Virus record (IMG/VR): IMGVR_UViG_3300046519_000214
Span: 16,554 to 80,553 of that record
DNA: 64,000 nucleotides
From: a virus
Reading direction: 5' to 3' (one strand)
Position numbers and translations under genes: made by a program. Shown here piece after piece: positions 39,935-48,324 of this stretch. The notes under the pieces were generated by a model, which saw nothing but the letters and a program-made list of their open reading frames with translations, was not told the DNA's origin and did no database searches. Positions within the stretch are counted from its first letter, which is position 1, and every line of letters begins with the position of its first letter.

Positions 39935-40418
39935 GAAGACGATCATCGGCACGATCGCCAGTGCTGCTGTTGCGATCGGCGTCTCCATTGCTGAACCGGC
40001 GGAAGGTTATGTCGGCTACGTCTACCGCGATGCGGTCGGCGTGCTGACCTACTGCATGGGAGAAACTGAAAATGCGAAGTCCATGCAGGGCCGGAAGTTT
40101 TCCAGGCAAGAGTGTCATGACCTGCTGGTTAAGCGCATGGCCCACTACGATCAAGGTAACGCGGCATGCGTCAAGAACTGGGACGCCCTCCCCGTCGAGA
40201 CTCGAGGAGCCTTCGACAGCTTCAGCTACAACATCGGAGTCGGGGGCTTCTGTGGCTCGAGCTCGGCCCGCTATCTTCGCACCGGAAACATCAAAGCCGC
40301 CTGCGAAGGAATGCTGGCCTGGAACAAGGGGACAGTGAACGGCAAGAAGGTCGTGCTCCCGGGCTTGGCGAAGCGCAGAGCGACGGAGCGGAACATGTGC
40401 ATGCGGGGAGTGGAATGA
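39927..40418 (+). CDS. SAR endolysin, T4-lysozyme type (GH24)
   Basis: A 163-residue muramidase. Residues 4-22 are a weakly hydrophobic, Ala/Gly-rich signal-anchor-release segment (TIIGTIASAAVAIGVSIA). The catalytic triad pattern Glu-x8-Asp-x5-Thr is exact (Glu26, Asp35, Thr41 in EGYVGYVYRDAVGVLTYC). SAR endolysins are exported by the host Sec system, stay tethered and inactive, and become active when the membrane is depolarised. It degrades peptidoglycan. The stop is coupled to the i-spanin start (ATGA). Confidence 0.92.
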   Translation: MAKKTIIGTIASAAVAIGVSIAEPAEGYVGYVYRDAVGVLTYCMGETENAKSMQGRKFSRQECHDLLVKRMAHYDQGNAACVKNWDALPVETRGAFDSFSYNIGVGGFCGSSSARYLRTGNIKAACEGMLAWNKGTVNGKKVVLPGLAKRRATERNMCMRGVE

Positions 40419-40771
40419 TTCCTCTCACGCTCCTCGAGCCGTTAGCAAAACCGGTCCTGATCTGTGCCGTGGCAGCAGGCCTGGTCTTTGGCGGATACTT
40501 CTACGGACAGCACGTCGCGAACGAGAGGCACGAAGCGGCCGAGCTCGCCAAGTGGGTGAAGGACATCAACCTCGGAATAGCGATCGACTCTGCTGACCGC
40601 GTGAAGCGGGAACAGGATCAGAGTCGGATTACAGAATTGCAGAAGGAGCTGGCGAATGCTCGCGCCAAGATTAAGAAGCCTGACGATACCTGCTTTGACA
40701 GCGATGATGTTGAGCAGCTGTGGAACATCTGGCCTCACGGACAGAGCAAACCTGCCTCTCCTGCCCGCTGA
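40415..40771 (+). CDS. i-spanin, Rz-like (118 aa)
   Basis: A 118-residue protein with one N-terminal membrane anchor (PVLICAVAAGLVFGGYFYG) and a periplasmic coiled coil (RVKREQDQSRITELQKELANARAKI). It is the inner-membrane half of the spanin complex that disrupts the outer membrane at the end of lysis. The o-spanin gene overlaps it in another frame. Confidence 0.85.
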   Translation: MIPLTLLEPLAKPVLICAVAAGLVFGGYFYGQHVANERHEAAELAKWVKDINLGIAIDSADRVKREQDQSRITELQKELANARAKIKKPDDTCFDSDDVEQLWNIWPHGQSKPASPAR

Positions 40772-40955
40772 CATCCGGACCTGTTTCGACGAGACAGTGC
40801 CTCCTCCCGAGCGTGGCAAGCGGATGTCGAAGGTGCAGGTGTACGACAAGTTCGGGGAGTTCATCACCCTGGACGAAAAGAAGTCGTCCTGTGGTCGACG
40901 ACTGATCGAGAGAGATGACGCTCTACGGACAGGACAAATAAAAAAGGCCCCGTGA
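40656..40955 (+). CDS. o-spanin lipoprotein, Rz1-like (99 aa)
   Basis: A 99-residue protein whose first 116 bases lie inside the i-spanin gene in another frame. A lipoprotein signal (IPALTAMMLSSC) puts the lipidated Cys at residue 22, giving an outer-membrane-anchored mature protein with a PPP segment, typical of o-spanins. It ends just before the bidirectional terminator. Together with the i-spanin it fuses inner and outer membranes. Confidence 0.82.
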   Translation: MLAPRLRSLTIPALTAMMLSSCGTSGLTDRANLPLLPADIRTCFDETVPPPERGKRMSKVQVYDKFGEFITLDEKKSSCGRRLIERDDALRTGQIKKAP

Positions 40956-40966
40956 GGGGCCTTTTT
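40941..40966. terminator. bidirectional terminator between lysis and nucleotide genes
   Basis: AAAAAGGCCCC-GTGA-GGGGCCTTTTT: an 11-base-pair symmetrical stem with a T run on both strands. It closes the rightward lysis operon and the leftward operon that ends with the reductase alpha subunit (stop at 40968-40970). Confidence 0.93.
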
Positions 40967-40967
40967 C

Positions 40968-42608
40968 TTATGCTTCACATGCCACACAGGACTCGTTCGA
41001 TCGAGCCAGAGCCTGGGCCGGATTCGTCGACTCCTGATAATAGAGCGACTTCAGACCGAGCTTGTGGGCCTTGAGGGTCAGACGCATCTGCTCCTTCGGC
41101 GTCACGTTCGGCGGCATCTTCAGGTTCAGGCTCTGACCCTGATCGATGTAGCGACCACGAGCTGCGGCCTGTTCGATCACCTTGTCCATAGAGACCTCGC
41201 TGGCTGTCCGGAAGACGGCCTTCTCATGGTCCGTGAGGATGTCCAGGTGCTGAACCGAGCCCTCGCGAAGCAGGATCGAACGCCAGGTCTCAGCATTGTC
41301 CATGTTCTTCTGGCCGAGAACCTTCTCCAGGTACGGGTTGCGGAAGGTGAACTTGCCCTTCTGCAGATCCGGAACGAAGTAGTTGTTCTCGAACAGGCCG
41401 ATGCCTTCAGAAGCTTGGCCGAGGATGAAGGCCGAGGACTTCGTCGGCGCGATCGCCATGGTGGTGCTGTTGCGGCGCTTGTAGTTGATCAGCATCTCCG
41501 GAACACCGTATTCTCGGCCGAGGAGCTCCGACGCCTCATAGGACTGAGCCTGCATCTGCTGGAAGATCTTGATGTTCAAGATCGAAGCTTCAGCGCTCTC
41601 GAACGCGATCATCTTGGACTGCAACAGCGAGTGCCAGCCGAGGATGCCGAGACCGAGGGCACGGTGATGCAGAGCGAAGCGATAGGAGCTGTCCATGAAC
41701 GGCAGATCCTTCGTCTTCTCGATGTACTCGGACATGACGGCGTCGAGCAGATAGATGGCCACCTTCACCAGGTCGGTGTCCTTCCAGTCGTCATAGTGCA
41801 GCACGTTCAGGGAGAGCAGGTTGCAGACGAACGACTCTCTCGCCGTCGAGGGCAACATGATCTCGGTGCAGAGGTTGGACGACCAGATGGTCCGCTTCTG
41901 ATCACGATAAACGTCCGCAGCGAAGCGATTGGCGTTGTCGTGGAAGAAGATGAACGGACGACCGTTGGCGCGACGGCGCTCGAGGATCTTGGCGAACACA
42001 GCCTGGTTGCGTTCACTGCCGGCGAAGGCGTCTTCCAGGAACTTGTCTGTGATGGATACGGCTGGCTGGACGTTCTGCAGCGGGCTGGCCTTCGTGCGGA
42101 TCGTCAGATGTTCGTCGATGTCAGGGTGATCGGCCGGCAGGTAGACGGCGATCGAGCCACGGCGGACATTCGACTGGCTCACCACGGACGTTGTCGTTTC
42201 CGCCATCTGCATGAAATGGACAGCACCATAGCTCGAGCCGCCACCAGAGATGCCAGCGCCACGTCCACGGAGAGCACCATAGTAGGCAGAGGTGCCGGCG
42301 CCGTACTTGGTCTGGGCACCGATCTCGGCCGTCTTCAGCAGGATGCTGTCCATGGTATCGTCCATGAAGACGTTGTTGCAGCTGATCGGCAGGCCACGGG
42401 CGAGACCGAAGTTCGACCAGATTGGCGACGACAGGCTCATCCAGCCATTCATCAGGTACTCGGAGATCTTCTTTCCGATGTCAGGGCGATCGAGGATCTC
42501 CCCTGCCCGCTTGCCGACCTCAGCAATGCGGTCCTCTACGGACACTGCCTCCCGCAGATATCCGCGGGAGAGAAACTTACGGGTGTCATCGGTAATCCAG
42601 GTGGTCAT
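40968..42608 (-). CDS. nrdA: ribonucleoside-diphosphate reductase alpha subunit, short class I form
   Basis: A 546-residue reductase that converts ribonucleotides to deoxyribonucleotides. Key residues are present: Cys77 (ISCNN) and Cys262 (FVCNLLSLN) as the redox pair, NLCTE with Asn245, Cys247 and Glu249 at the active site, the Tyr-Tyr pair of the radical path (KSLYYQ), and the C-terminal CVACEA that relays electrons from thioredoxin or glutaredoxin. It lacks the N-terminal ATP-cone of bacterial NrdA and is about 200 residues shorter, so it is probably free from dATP feedback. It is coupled to nrdB by ATGA. Confidence 0.94.
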   Translation of the reverse strand: MTTWITDDTRKFLSRGYLREAVSVEDRIAEVGKRAGEILDRPDIGKKISEYLMNGWMSLSSPIWSNFGLARGLPISCNNVFMDDTMDSILLKTAEIGAQTKYGAGTSAYYGALRGRGAGISGGGSSYGAVHFMQMAETTTSVVSQSNVRRGSIAVYLPADHPDIDEHLTIRTKASPLQNVQPAVSITDKFLEDAFAGSERNQAVFAKILERRRANGRPFIFFHDNANRFAADVYRDQKRTIWSSNLCTEIMLPSTARESFVCNLLSLNVLHYDDWKDTDLVKVAIYLLDAVMSEYIEKTKDLPFMDSSYRFALHHRALGLGILGWHSLLQSKMIAFESAEASILNIKIFQQMQAQSYEASELLGREYGVPEMLINYKRRNSTTMAIAPTKSSAFILGQASEGIGLFENNYFVPDLQKGKFTFRNPYLEKVLGQKNMDNAETWRSILLREGSVQHLDILTDHEKAVFRTASEVSMDKVIEQAAARGRYIDQGQSLNLKMPPNVTPKEQMRLTLKAHKLGLKSLYYQESTNPAQALARSNESCVACEA

Positions 42609-43573
42609 GCGAATAGTTCCTTCGGGTCGTATGCGACGTCGTTTTCGGTGTAGTCGACGGGGTTCTTGTGGAAGAAATCGGTCTTGTTGGTCCCGAAGAC
42701 TTCTTCATCCATCCAGAGCGTCTCGATCAGCGGCCAGTTGTTCAGGGGCGACGCAATACCGATGGCCTTGAGGCTGTCCTGCAGGCGGGTGGAGACGTAG
42801 TTCTTCAGGATATCGGCGCTGATGTTGTCGTCGGCGTAATCACCGATCATCCAGTCGATCAGCTTGCTCTCGGCCGAGTACGCTTCGATGCACTCATCAC
42901 GGATGCGCTCGGTCAGTTCGAAGTCGAACAGATCGGGATATTCCTGGCGCAGCGTGTTGATGATCTTGATGCCGACCTGGGCGTGGAGCGTCTCTTCGTT
43001 CTTCGTGTACTGAACCTGCTGAGCAGTGTCCTTCAGCACGTTCTTGAAGCGGTTGAACCACATGATCGTGTAGAACTGGCTGAAGAGACTGACGTTCTCG
43101 ACGAAAAGCGTGAACAGGATGATTGAGTAGACGTACTGCTTGCGATCGTCCTCGTAGACACGTTGTGCATGCTTGCGGAGATAGTTCACGCGGGCGCGAA
43201 CGACATCGATCTTCAGGTTCTCTTCGAAGACCGCCTCCAGACCCAGCACCTCGAGCAGCCGCTCGTAGGCCTGGTTGTGGATCACTTCGGTGTACGCCAT
43301 GACGTAGCCGAGATCCTTGATCGCAGGGTGACGCAGGTTCCGGCCCAGGTTCGCCCAGAAGTCCTTCACGGCGATCTCGATCTGGCCGATCGCGGAGAGC
43401 GTGCGGACGACGATCTGACGCTCCTGGTCGGTGAGAGCCGTCTTGAACTGGTCGAAGTCAGACTGGAATGAGAACTCGTTGACTGTCCATGGTGAGGAGG
43501 TGATGGCGTGGATGAAGTCGTCAGTCCACGGATACAGGTTAGGCTTACGCGCAATTTGCTCGTTGAAAAGCAT
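42605..43573 (-). CDS. nrdB: ribonucleoside-diphosphate reductase beta subunit
   Basis: A 322-residue radical-generating subunit. Metal ligands fit the di-iron pattern: Glu66 (GQIEIAV), Glu96 and His99 (YTEVIHNQAY), a Glu in FVENVSLF, and Glu/His in NEETLHAQVG. The radical tyrosine is Tyr103, four residues after the His, as in the E. coli enzyme. AAGGAA lies seven bases before the ATG. It pairs with the alpha subunit downstream. The C-terminal peptide (DYTENDVAYDPKELFA) would dock on alpha. Confidence 0.94.
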   Translation of the reverse strand: MLFNEQIARKPNLYPWTDDFIHAITSSPWTVNEFSFQSDFDQFKTALTDQERQIVVRTLSAIGQIEIAVKDFWANLGRNLRHPAIKDLGYVMAYTEVIHNQAYERLLEVLGLEAVFEENLKIDVVRARVNYLRKHAQRVYEDDRKQYVYSIILFTLFVENVSLFSQFYTIMWFNRFKNVLKDTAQQVQYTKNEETLHAQVGIKIINTLRQEYPDLFDFELTERIRDECIEAYSAESKLIDWMIGDYADDNISADILKNYVSTRLQDSLKAIGIASPLNNWPLIETLWMDEEVFGTNKTDFFHKNPVDYTENDVAYDPKELFA

Positions 43574-43605
43574 CAGTTTTTCCTTGTTGGATGTCTTAGG
43601 TGGTG

Positions 43606-43635
43606 AGCCCCGCCGGCGGTCGCCATGGCGGGGCT
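43606..43635 (-). terminator. hairpin upstream of nrdB
   Basis: AGCCCCGCC (43606-43614) pairs with GGCGGGGCT (43627-43635); the loop itself can pair (GGCG/CGCC). No T run follows, so it is more likely an RNA processing site or attenuator between the 80-residue gene and nrdB than a full terminator. Confidence 0.45.
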
Positions 43636-43658
43636 GATGCGGTCTGGTTCAGTTAGGA

Positions 43659-43901
43659 TCAGCGGACGAAGGTGATCTTCGGACGGACGCTATTGCGCTC
43701 GCATTTGAAGAACATCTTCTCGAAATCCTGGAACCGACCCTCCTCTTTCAGCTTGGCAATCTTGGCCGGATTGGTCCGGACCTCTGCGACACTGGCCATC
43801 ATGATCTTGGCGTTGTCCTCGCACTTATCCATGTCGTAGGGCAGCGGCCCCCAGGTTCCGCCGATCGAGGTGCCGACGTACAGAACGAGCCAGAGCTTCA
43901 A
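43659..43901 (-). CDS. small hypothetical protein with N-terminal hydrophobic segment (80 aa)
   Basis: An 80-residue protein starting MKLWLVLYVGTSIGGTWGPL. The first 18 residues could be a signal or anchor; two cysteines (DKCEDN and FKCERN) would then form a periplasmic disulfide. Coupled to the MazG-like gene by ATGA. Function unknown. Confidence 0.6.
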   Translation of the reverse strand: MKLWLVLYVGTSIGGTWGPLPYDMDKCEDNAKIMMASVAEVRTNPAKIAKLKEEGRFQDFEKMFFKCERNSVRPKITFVR

Positions 43902-44464
43902 TGGAACGTCACCTTTCCATTCGTGAGGTCGATCTCCACGGCGCCGGTTGGGCTCCGGAACACTTCGGCTTCCGCCTCGAGGTCACGGTTGACTGCGAGC
44001 TCCGTGGTGAACTTGTCCGGATAGCGCTTAGCCAGCTTGGCGATGTTGCGCTCGAACACTTCCTCGAACGTGATGTCGAACTTCTTGAATAGCAGCGACA
44101 GGTACCAGAGGAAATCGCCGCTCTCGTCGACGACACGGGCGCGGATGACATCGCGGGGATCGTCCGACAGGACGGCCTCGGAGATCTCACCGACCTCCCC
44201 CTCCATGCCGAGGATGGCATGGAGCTCGTCCTCGTCCATGAAGAACGGGAGGCCGAGCGGGTTCTTGGCGATCTCGGCGTAGTCAGTCTTCTTGAGGCGC
44301 TCGGTGTTGCCGTAGATCAGCGCCCGCTTCACTGCGTCGATGATGTCGGCCGACTTCTTGCGAGCGTCCATCAACTGGCCGACGAAGGCCGGATTGACGT
44401 TATTCAGGAAGAAGACGGGAGCGAGAGTGCGGCCAAACTGCTGCTGGTATTCAGATGCTTGCAT
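43898..44464 (-). CDS. MazG-like nucleotide pyrophosphohydrolase
   Basis: A 188-residue protein with the MazG core: LGMEGEVGEISEAV (Glu-x2-Glu... acid cluster) and DESGDFLWYLSLLF (Glu-x2-Asp), which bind magnesium and hydrolyse nucleoside triphosphates to monophosphates. The 60-residue N-terminal extension is not part of the fold. Phage MazG proteins may clean up the nucleotide pool or lower ppGpp; the substrate here is not evident. It lies in the nucleotide-metabolism block. Confidence 0.85.
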   Translation of the reverse strand: MQASEYQQQFGRTLAPVFFLNNVNPAFVGQLMDARKKSADIIDAVKRALIYGNTERLKKTDYAEIAKNPLGLPFFMDEDELHAILGMEGEVGEISEAVLSDDPRDVIRARVVDESGDFLWYLSLLFKKFDITFEEVFERNIAKLAKRYPDKFTTELAVNRDLEAEAEVFRSPTGAVEIDLTNGKVTFH

Positions 44465-44476
44465 GTACTTGGATCC

Positions 44477-45100
44477 TTAGTGGAAGACTACTTGTTCGCC
44501 GTTGAAAACGGGGAAACCGAAAGGGAGAGCGGAGGTGGGGATGCGGGGAGTGTCGGGGAACTTCACGACATTGTCCGGTGTGGGCTGTGGCTCGCCCTGG
44601 AACTCGACCCAACGGGCCAGTTCCCAGGCCGCGGTGACCAGGTGAGAGAGAGGACCACCGTCGCGGAATGCGAGAAGCTCGTTCAGCACCCAGATCAGGC
44701 TCGGTTCCGGATCGAACTCGATGCCTTCCGGAGCGGCCGAGGTGACGAAGCGATCGTCATTGCCAACACCCTGGCTGGCGAACTCGAGCAGGAAGGCGAT
44801 GTTGCAGCCGAGGTGGCCGGCCTCGGACAGGTTGCTCTCAGGGTCCGTGGTGTGACCATCGAGCATGCGGATCAGGTGACGGAGAGCGCTGTTCATGACG
44901 CTGTCCCAGCTGCCGCCCTTGCGCCAGTTGTGGCTGCTGTACTTCTTGGCGCCGAAATCGAGCACCTCACCGACGAGCCAGATCAGCTTCGTCGGGAAGG
45001 CCGAGTGGCATTCATAGGCCGAGTTGAAGATGGCTTCGAAGAAGCTCGAAGGGATGAGTGCGAGCGGGTTCTTACCCGTGTTGTAGCGAAGCATGGTCAT
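44477..45100 (-). CDS. dATP/dGTP diphosphohydrolase-type protein (207 aa)
   Basis: A 207-residue protein starting MTMLRYNTGKNPLALIPSS. The segment DFGAKKYSSHNWRKGGSWDS followed by ALRHLIRMLDG and a Glu/His-rich helix (LSEAGHLGCNIAFLLEF) is typical of the dGTP diphosphohydrolase N-terminal family, an all-alpha NTP pyrophosphatase group. Members from phages with 2-aminoadenine DNA (MazZ) make dGMP for that pathway; many others occur in ordinary phages. The C-terminal 90 residues are less conserved. The ATG shares a base with the TGA of the HD gene. Confidence 0.8.
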   Translation of the reverse strand: MTMLRYNTGKNPLALIPSSFFEAIFNSAYECHSAFPTKLIWLVGEVLDFGAKKYSSHNWRKGGSWDSVMNSALRHLIRMLDGHTTDPESNLSEAGHLGCNIAFLLEFASQGVGNDDRFVTSAAPEGIEFDPEPSLIWVLNELLAFRDGGPLSHLVTAAWELARWVEFQGEPQPTPDNVVKFPDTPRIPTSALPFGFPVFNGEQVVFH

Positions 45101-45609
45101 CAGAGGAGTCCCAGGAAACGGAAGGTTTTGCGGAGGTTTTGTTCGGCTTCGCGCCATTCCCAGCCTTCGACACGCACGTTGAGTGGTGCCAGACCCGGGA
45201 TGATGTACGGGGGCTCGAAAAGCTGCTCCATCTCGTCGGCGCAGATGCGGCGATCGTAGTGAGTGAGGAGCTCCATGTTCTCCCATGGTTCATTGAACTG
45301 CCGGAAGATGTGCATCTGCACGCTCTTCTCGAACTCGACGTAGTCAGGCAACGCCGCCTTGAAGGGATGAGGCAGATCGTTGGTGAGACCCTCGTTGAGA
45401 TCGTGGAGAGCAGCCGCACGCTTCAGACCCACAGGCACCTTGTTGACGAGGTGAACCGTGTGCTCCGCGACGGAGTAGAAGCGGTTGGTGTGGCCCGTGT
45501 AGCGGTTGAGCTTAGCGAGCGGCGGGATGAGTTCGTCGAGCGAAAGGACTACGCCCTCGAGCGCGAACGGGTCGACGCGGCGACCGGAAGAAAGAAGGAT
45601 CGCGGTCAT
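45100..45609 (-). CDS. HD-domain phosphohydrolase (169 aa)
   Basis: A 169-residue protein of the YfbR-like HD superfamily common in phages. Metal ligands are seen in FYSVAEHTVHL (His), ALHDLNEGLTNDLP (His-Asp) and a later Asp (RICADEMEQLF). Such enzymes dephosphorylate deoxynucleotides. It stands next to a dGTP diphosphohydrolase-type gene, so the two may act on the same pool. No PurZ gene was found in the window. Confidence 0.85.
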   Translation of the reverse strand: MTAILLSSGRRVDPFALEGVVLSLDELIPPLAKLNRYTGHTNRFYSVAEHTVHLVNKVPVGLKRAAALHDLNEGLTNDLPHPFKAALPDYVEFEKSVQMHIFRQFNEPWENMELLTHYDRRICADEMEQLFEPPYIIPGLAPLNVRVEGWEWREAEQNLRKTFRFLGLL

Positions 45610-45610
45610 C

Positions 45611-46030
45611 TTACATGACCACCATGGTGGAGAAAAAATTCCGACGTTCAGTCGGCTTCAGACGCGGGATCAGGTACAAGATGACCCAACCATTGAGTTC
45701 CGTGGTCTGGCACATTTCGTGGGTGCCGGCGTCGTACTTCTGACGGGCGTCCGCAATGACTGCGGTGAAATGCTTCGGCCATTCTTGGCCTTGACGCTTT
45801 ACAGCGATGACATTGTGCTCGTGGCCTGGGCGGCCGAGCGTCCGGATGTCTGCCGGTTCCGGTTCAGTGACCGTCGCGATACCCACGCGGCGGGTGGCAA
45901 GTTCACGCTTACGCTGGTCGAGCAGGGCGTGATAATCGAGACCGAGAGCACGGGCGACCTTCGAGAGATTGCCGCCCGTGCGCTTCAGTTCTTCCTTAAT
46001 TAGATTGGAAGTCTGCGAGTTGGTATTCAC
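45611..46030 (-). CDS. Fis-type helix-turn-helix protein (139 aa), GTG start
   Basis: A 139-residue protein from GTG at 46030 with TAGGAG seven bases upstream. The N-terminal 40 residues (LIKEELKRTGGNLSKVARAL) fit a Fis-like helix-turn-helix, the rest (about 100 residues) is a mixed domain with no motif I recognise. It overlaps the Rad50-like gene by 35 bases and is preceded by palindrome site 5, so it may be transcribed from within that gene. Confidence 0.65.
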   Translation of the reverse strand: MNTNSQTSNLIKEELKRTGGNLSKVARALGLDYHALLDQRKRELATRRVGIATVTEPEPADIRTLGRPGHEHNVIAVKRQGQEWPKHFTAVIADARQKYDAGTHEMCQTTELNGWVILYLIPRLKPTERRNFFSTMVVM

Positions 46031-48083
46031 TATTTTCTCCTACAGCGATGAAGTAATCCGCTGAAGGAGATTTATGCGACACCAGTAAGAGTTGGGAGAT
46101 CCTACCGGCGAGAGTTCTAAGAACATGGGCCGTTTTCTCGGCTCTATTTTTGTCCATAGACTCGTCAATCTCATCGCCCATGAAGAGCGAAAAGACGTTG
46201 TTTGTCAGTACTTGACCAAGGCCAATTCGTAACGAGAGATTCGCCACAGCCTTGCCAGAACCAGAGAGAGTGTCGATCGACTGATTGTCAACGAGGATGT
46301 TGAAGTCTTCGTCGACGATAATGCTCTGACGCTCACCCCCGGTCATGTGAGACAGGAGGCTGCTGGCGACCTTGTTCAGGCTCGGAACCAGATACTGCTT
46401 GATCTTCGAACGCAGGATCGTGAGAGCGTCCTTGACCCTGGACCAGTCGTCGGCTTCGAGGCGGTAGTTGGTTATCTTCCCGTGGGTTTCCGAGTAGATC
46501 TGGAACTCCCGGAACCAGACGGCGTAAGCCTGCTCGAAAGCGCGAGCCTGGTTCAGAGCCTCGATCAGATCCGGGTAGTCCTGCAGGTCGACCTCCAGCA
46601 TGGTCAGCTGGATCGTCTTCTGTGCCCTCTCGGCTTCCCAGGCTTCGAACTCGGCTACCTGGTCGGACCAAACGGCGAGCTGAGCCTCATACTGCTGTGC
46701 CTCGCGGAGCATCTTGGCGTAATCAGGCTCGTCCTTGGTCTTCGTAGCTTCGAGCTGAGCCACGAGCTCTGCACGGCGGTCCTGCTGCTGGATCCCATGC
46801 TCGAGGCTGGCGAGCTGCTCGAGCGTCCAGCGGACCACTGGCTGCGTTTCCGGGGCGTGCTGGTGGATGGTCTCCCATTCCTCCTCGACGCGCTTCCAGG
46901 CGTCCAGCATCCGCTGATAACCGTCGATCTTCTCTTCGGTTAGGGCACGGGTGTTGTACATGCGAGGCAGGGCGCTGACTTCCTTGAGCTCGGCTTTCAC
47001 CTTGTCCAAAGCCTCGCCCGCGATCGGCCAGTGGTGGGTGCAGCTCGGGCAGACATGTTCGCCCTGCTCCTGGAGATCCTTCAGTTGATCGCACAGGTGG
47101 TCGAACCGCTTCTGGTTCTTCATCGCTTCCCAATCGACACGAAGCTGATCGAGGAAGGCCTGGTTCCACTCCGGTTTGTGGTGAAGAGACTGGAACTGCC
47201 GGCGAGCTCGGTACGCTTGGGCGAGTTTGTGGTTCTCGCGGTCGGCGTTGATCTCGTCCATGGTGATGCCAGTCGCTACCGGAATACGAGCGAGCTCACC
47301 TTCCAGAACCTGGCGCTGGATCTTGCGGGCGTTCTGCTGGTCGAGCATTTCCTGCACGATCGCGGATCCGAGTCCGTGTGGATTCGTCGGCTTGACCGGC
47401 CGCTTCTTCTCGTTCGCCAGCCAGCCCCGCAGCTGGTCGGCCTGCGAGCGGAGTTCATCTTTGGCCTTCTTCTCTTCCTCGAGCTCCGAACTCTCGCGGT
47501 AGTTCTCGGGGATCTGCGGTTCGACAGGGAGGCGATTGTTCGCCTCGAGGTCGTCGGCCGCACGCTTGCAGGACAGAGCCTCGGCGCCGGCAGACTTCGA
47601 CATGTCATCCAGGATGGACACGCCGATCACGCTGTCGACTGCACGGCGGCGCTCCGCGGGTCGCATCTCGCCCAGTTCGAGCAGCGCCTGCTGGTTCGCA
47701 ACGCAAGCCATATCGAAGACAGTCAGGCCGAAACCAAACAGCTGCGGGATCTTGGTGTTGACCGGCGACGTGCCAGTGCAGATCACCTCGCCTTCCTCGG
47801 TGAGGATGGCTTTGTTGTGCGTCCGCTGGATCGTGTAGTCCTTGCCCTTGAGGCGGAAGTCCAGGCGGGCCTTGAGGTTCTTGTAGTCGTCGGCAGTGCC
47901 ACGAAGTGCGGCCGATCCGAAGAGGCAGTAACGGATCATCTCGACGATCATGGACTTGCCACTTTCGTTCGGTCCCACAATAGCGCCAAAGCCGCCCTGG
48001 AACAGGACGGCTTCGGAGAGGGTGCGGCCGGTGGACGGGAACGTCACCGAGTATTCAAGCTGCTTCAGCATACGGATATTCAC
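45996..48083 (-). CDS. Rad50/SbcC-like ATPase
   Basis: A 695-residue SMC-type ATPase. Walker A GPNESGKS is at residues 37-44, a long coiled coil spans about 190-560, and a zinc hook Cys-x2-Cys (HVCPSCTHHW) sits near residue 345 at its apex. The ABC signature appears as LSGSGKAVANLSLRIG and Walker B as LFMGDEIDES. With the Mre11-like nuclease encoded just upstream it should form a complex for DNA-end processing, comparable to T4 gp46/gp47. GTG at 48083 is used; ATG at 48071 is an alternative. Confidence 0.92.
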   Translation of the reverse strand: MNIRMLKQLEYSVTFPSTGRTLSEAVLFQGGFGAIVGPNESGKSMIVEMIRYCLFGSAALRGTADDYKNLKARLDFRLKGKDYTIQRTHNKAILTEEGEVICTGTSPVNTKIPQLFGFGLTVFDMACVANQQALLELGEMRPAERRRAVDSVIGVSILDDMSKSAGAEALSCKRAADDLEANNRLPVEPQIPENYRESSELEEEKKAKDELRSQADQLRGWLANEKKRPVKPTNPHGLGSAIVQEMLDQQNARKIQRQVLEGELARIPVATGITMDEINADRENHKLAQAYRARRQFQSLHHKPEWNQAFLDQLRVDWEAMKNQKRFDHLCDQLKDLQEQGEHVCPSCTHHWPIAGEALDKVKAELKEVSALPRMYNTRALTEEKIDGYQRMLDAWKRVEEEWETIHQHAPETQPVVRWTLEQLASLEHGIQQQDRRAELVAQLEATKTKDEPDYAKMLREAQQYEAQLAVWSDQVAEFEAWEAERAQKTIQLTMLEVDLQDYPDLIEALNQARAFEQAYAVWFREFQIYSETHGKITNYRLEADDWSRVKDALTILRSKIKQYLVPSLNKVASSLLSHMTGGERQSIIVDEDFNILVDNQSIDTLSGSGKAVANLSLRIGLGQVLTNNVFSLFMGDEIDESMDKNRAEKTAHVLRTLAGRISQLLLVSHKSPSADYFIAVGENSEYQLADFQSN
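46114..46124 (-). promoter_or_regulatory. GTTC-N3-GAAC palindrome, site 5 (inside the Rad50-like gene)
   Basis: On the minus strand GTTCTTAGAACTCTCGCC. It lies within the last 40 codons of the Rad50-like gene, 84-94 bases upstream of the GTG at 46030. The exact CTCGC that follows the palindrome is shared with sites 6 and 7, which argues against chance. Confidence 0.55.
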
Positions 48084-48324
48084 TCCATTTGATCAGAACT
48101 CCCGCGGCGATCGCCTTGGCGGCGGCGCTCTTGAGAACGGGAAGGAAGGCGGGCTGCAGGGCGATCCGGCGGATCTGGTCGAAGTCCTCGAACCCCTTCT
48201 TGAGGCTCGATTGAAACGTCCGGATCATGGTCGATTCCTGCAGGGTGAGGTCCGGAACGGTGAGCCAGGTTTCCATGACCCACTCGTATTCCGACATTGA
48301 ACGGTCGAGATCGCTAAGCTCCAT
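48055..48324 (-). CDS. hypothetical protein between the Mre11- and Rad50-like genes (89 aa)
   Basis: An 89-residue helical protein starting MELSDLDRSMSEYEWVMETW. It overlaps the Mre11-like gene by 11 bases and the Rad50-like gene by 29, so it is tightly embedded in that operon and may be a third subunit or regulator of the complex. No family recognised. Confidence 0.62.
   Translation of the reverse strand: MELSDLDRSMSEYEWVMETWLTVPDLTLQESTMIRTFQSSLKKGFEDFDQIRRIALQPAFLPVLKSAAAKAIAAGVLIKWSEYPYAEAA

Noticed and set aside
41064-42653. A 529-codon frame antisense to nrdA
   Set aside because: nrdA has all catalytic motifs; the antisense frame is Arg/Val-rich without any motif.
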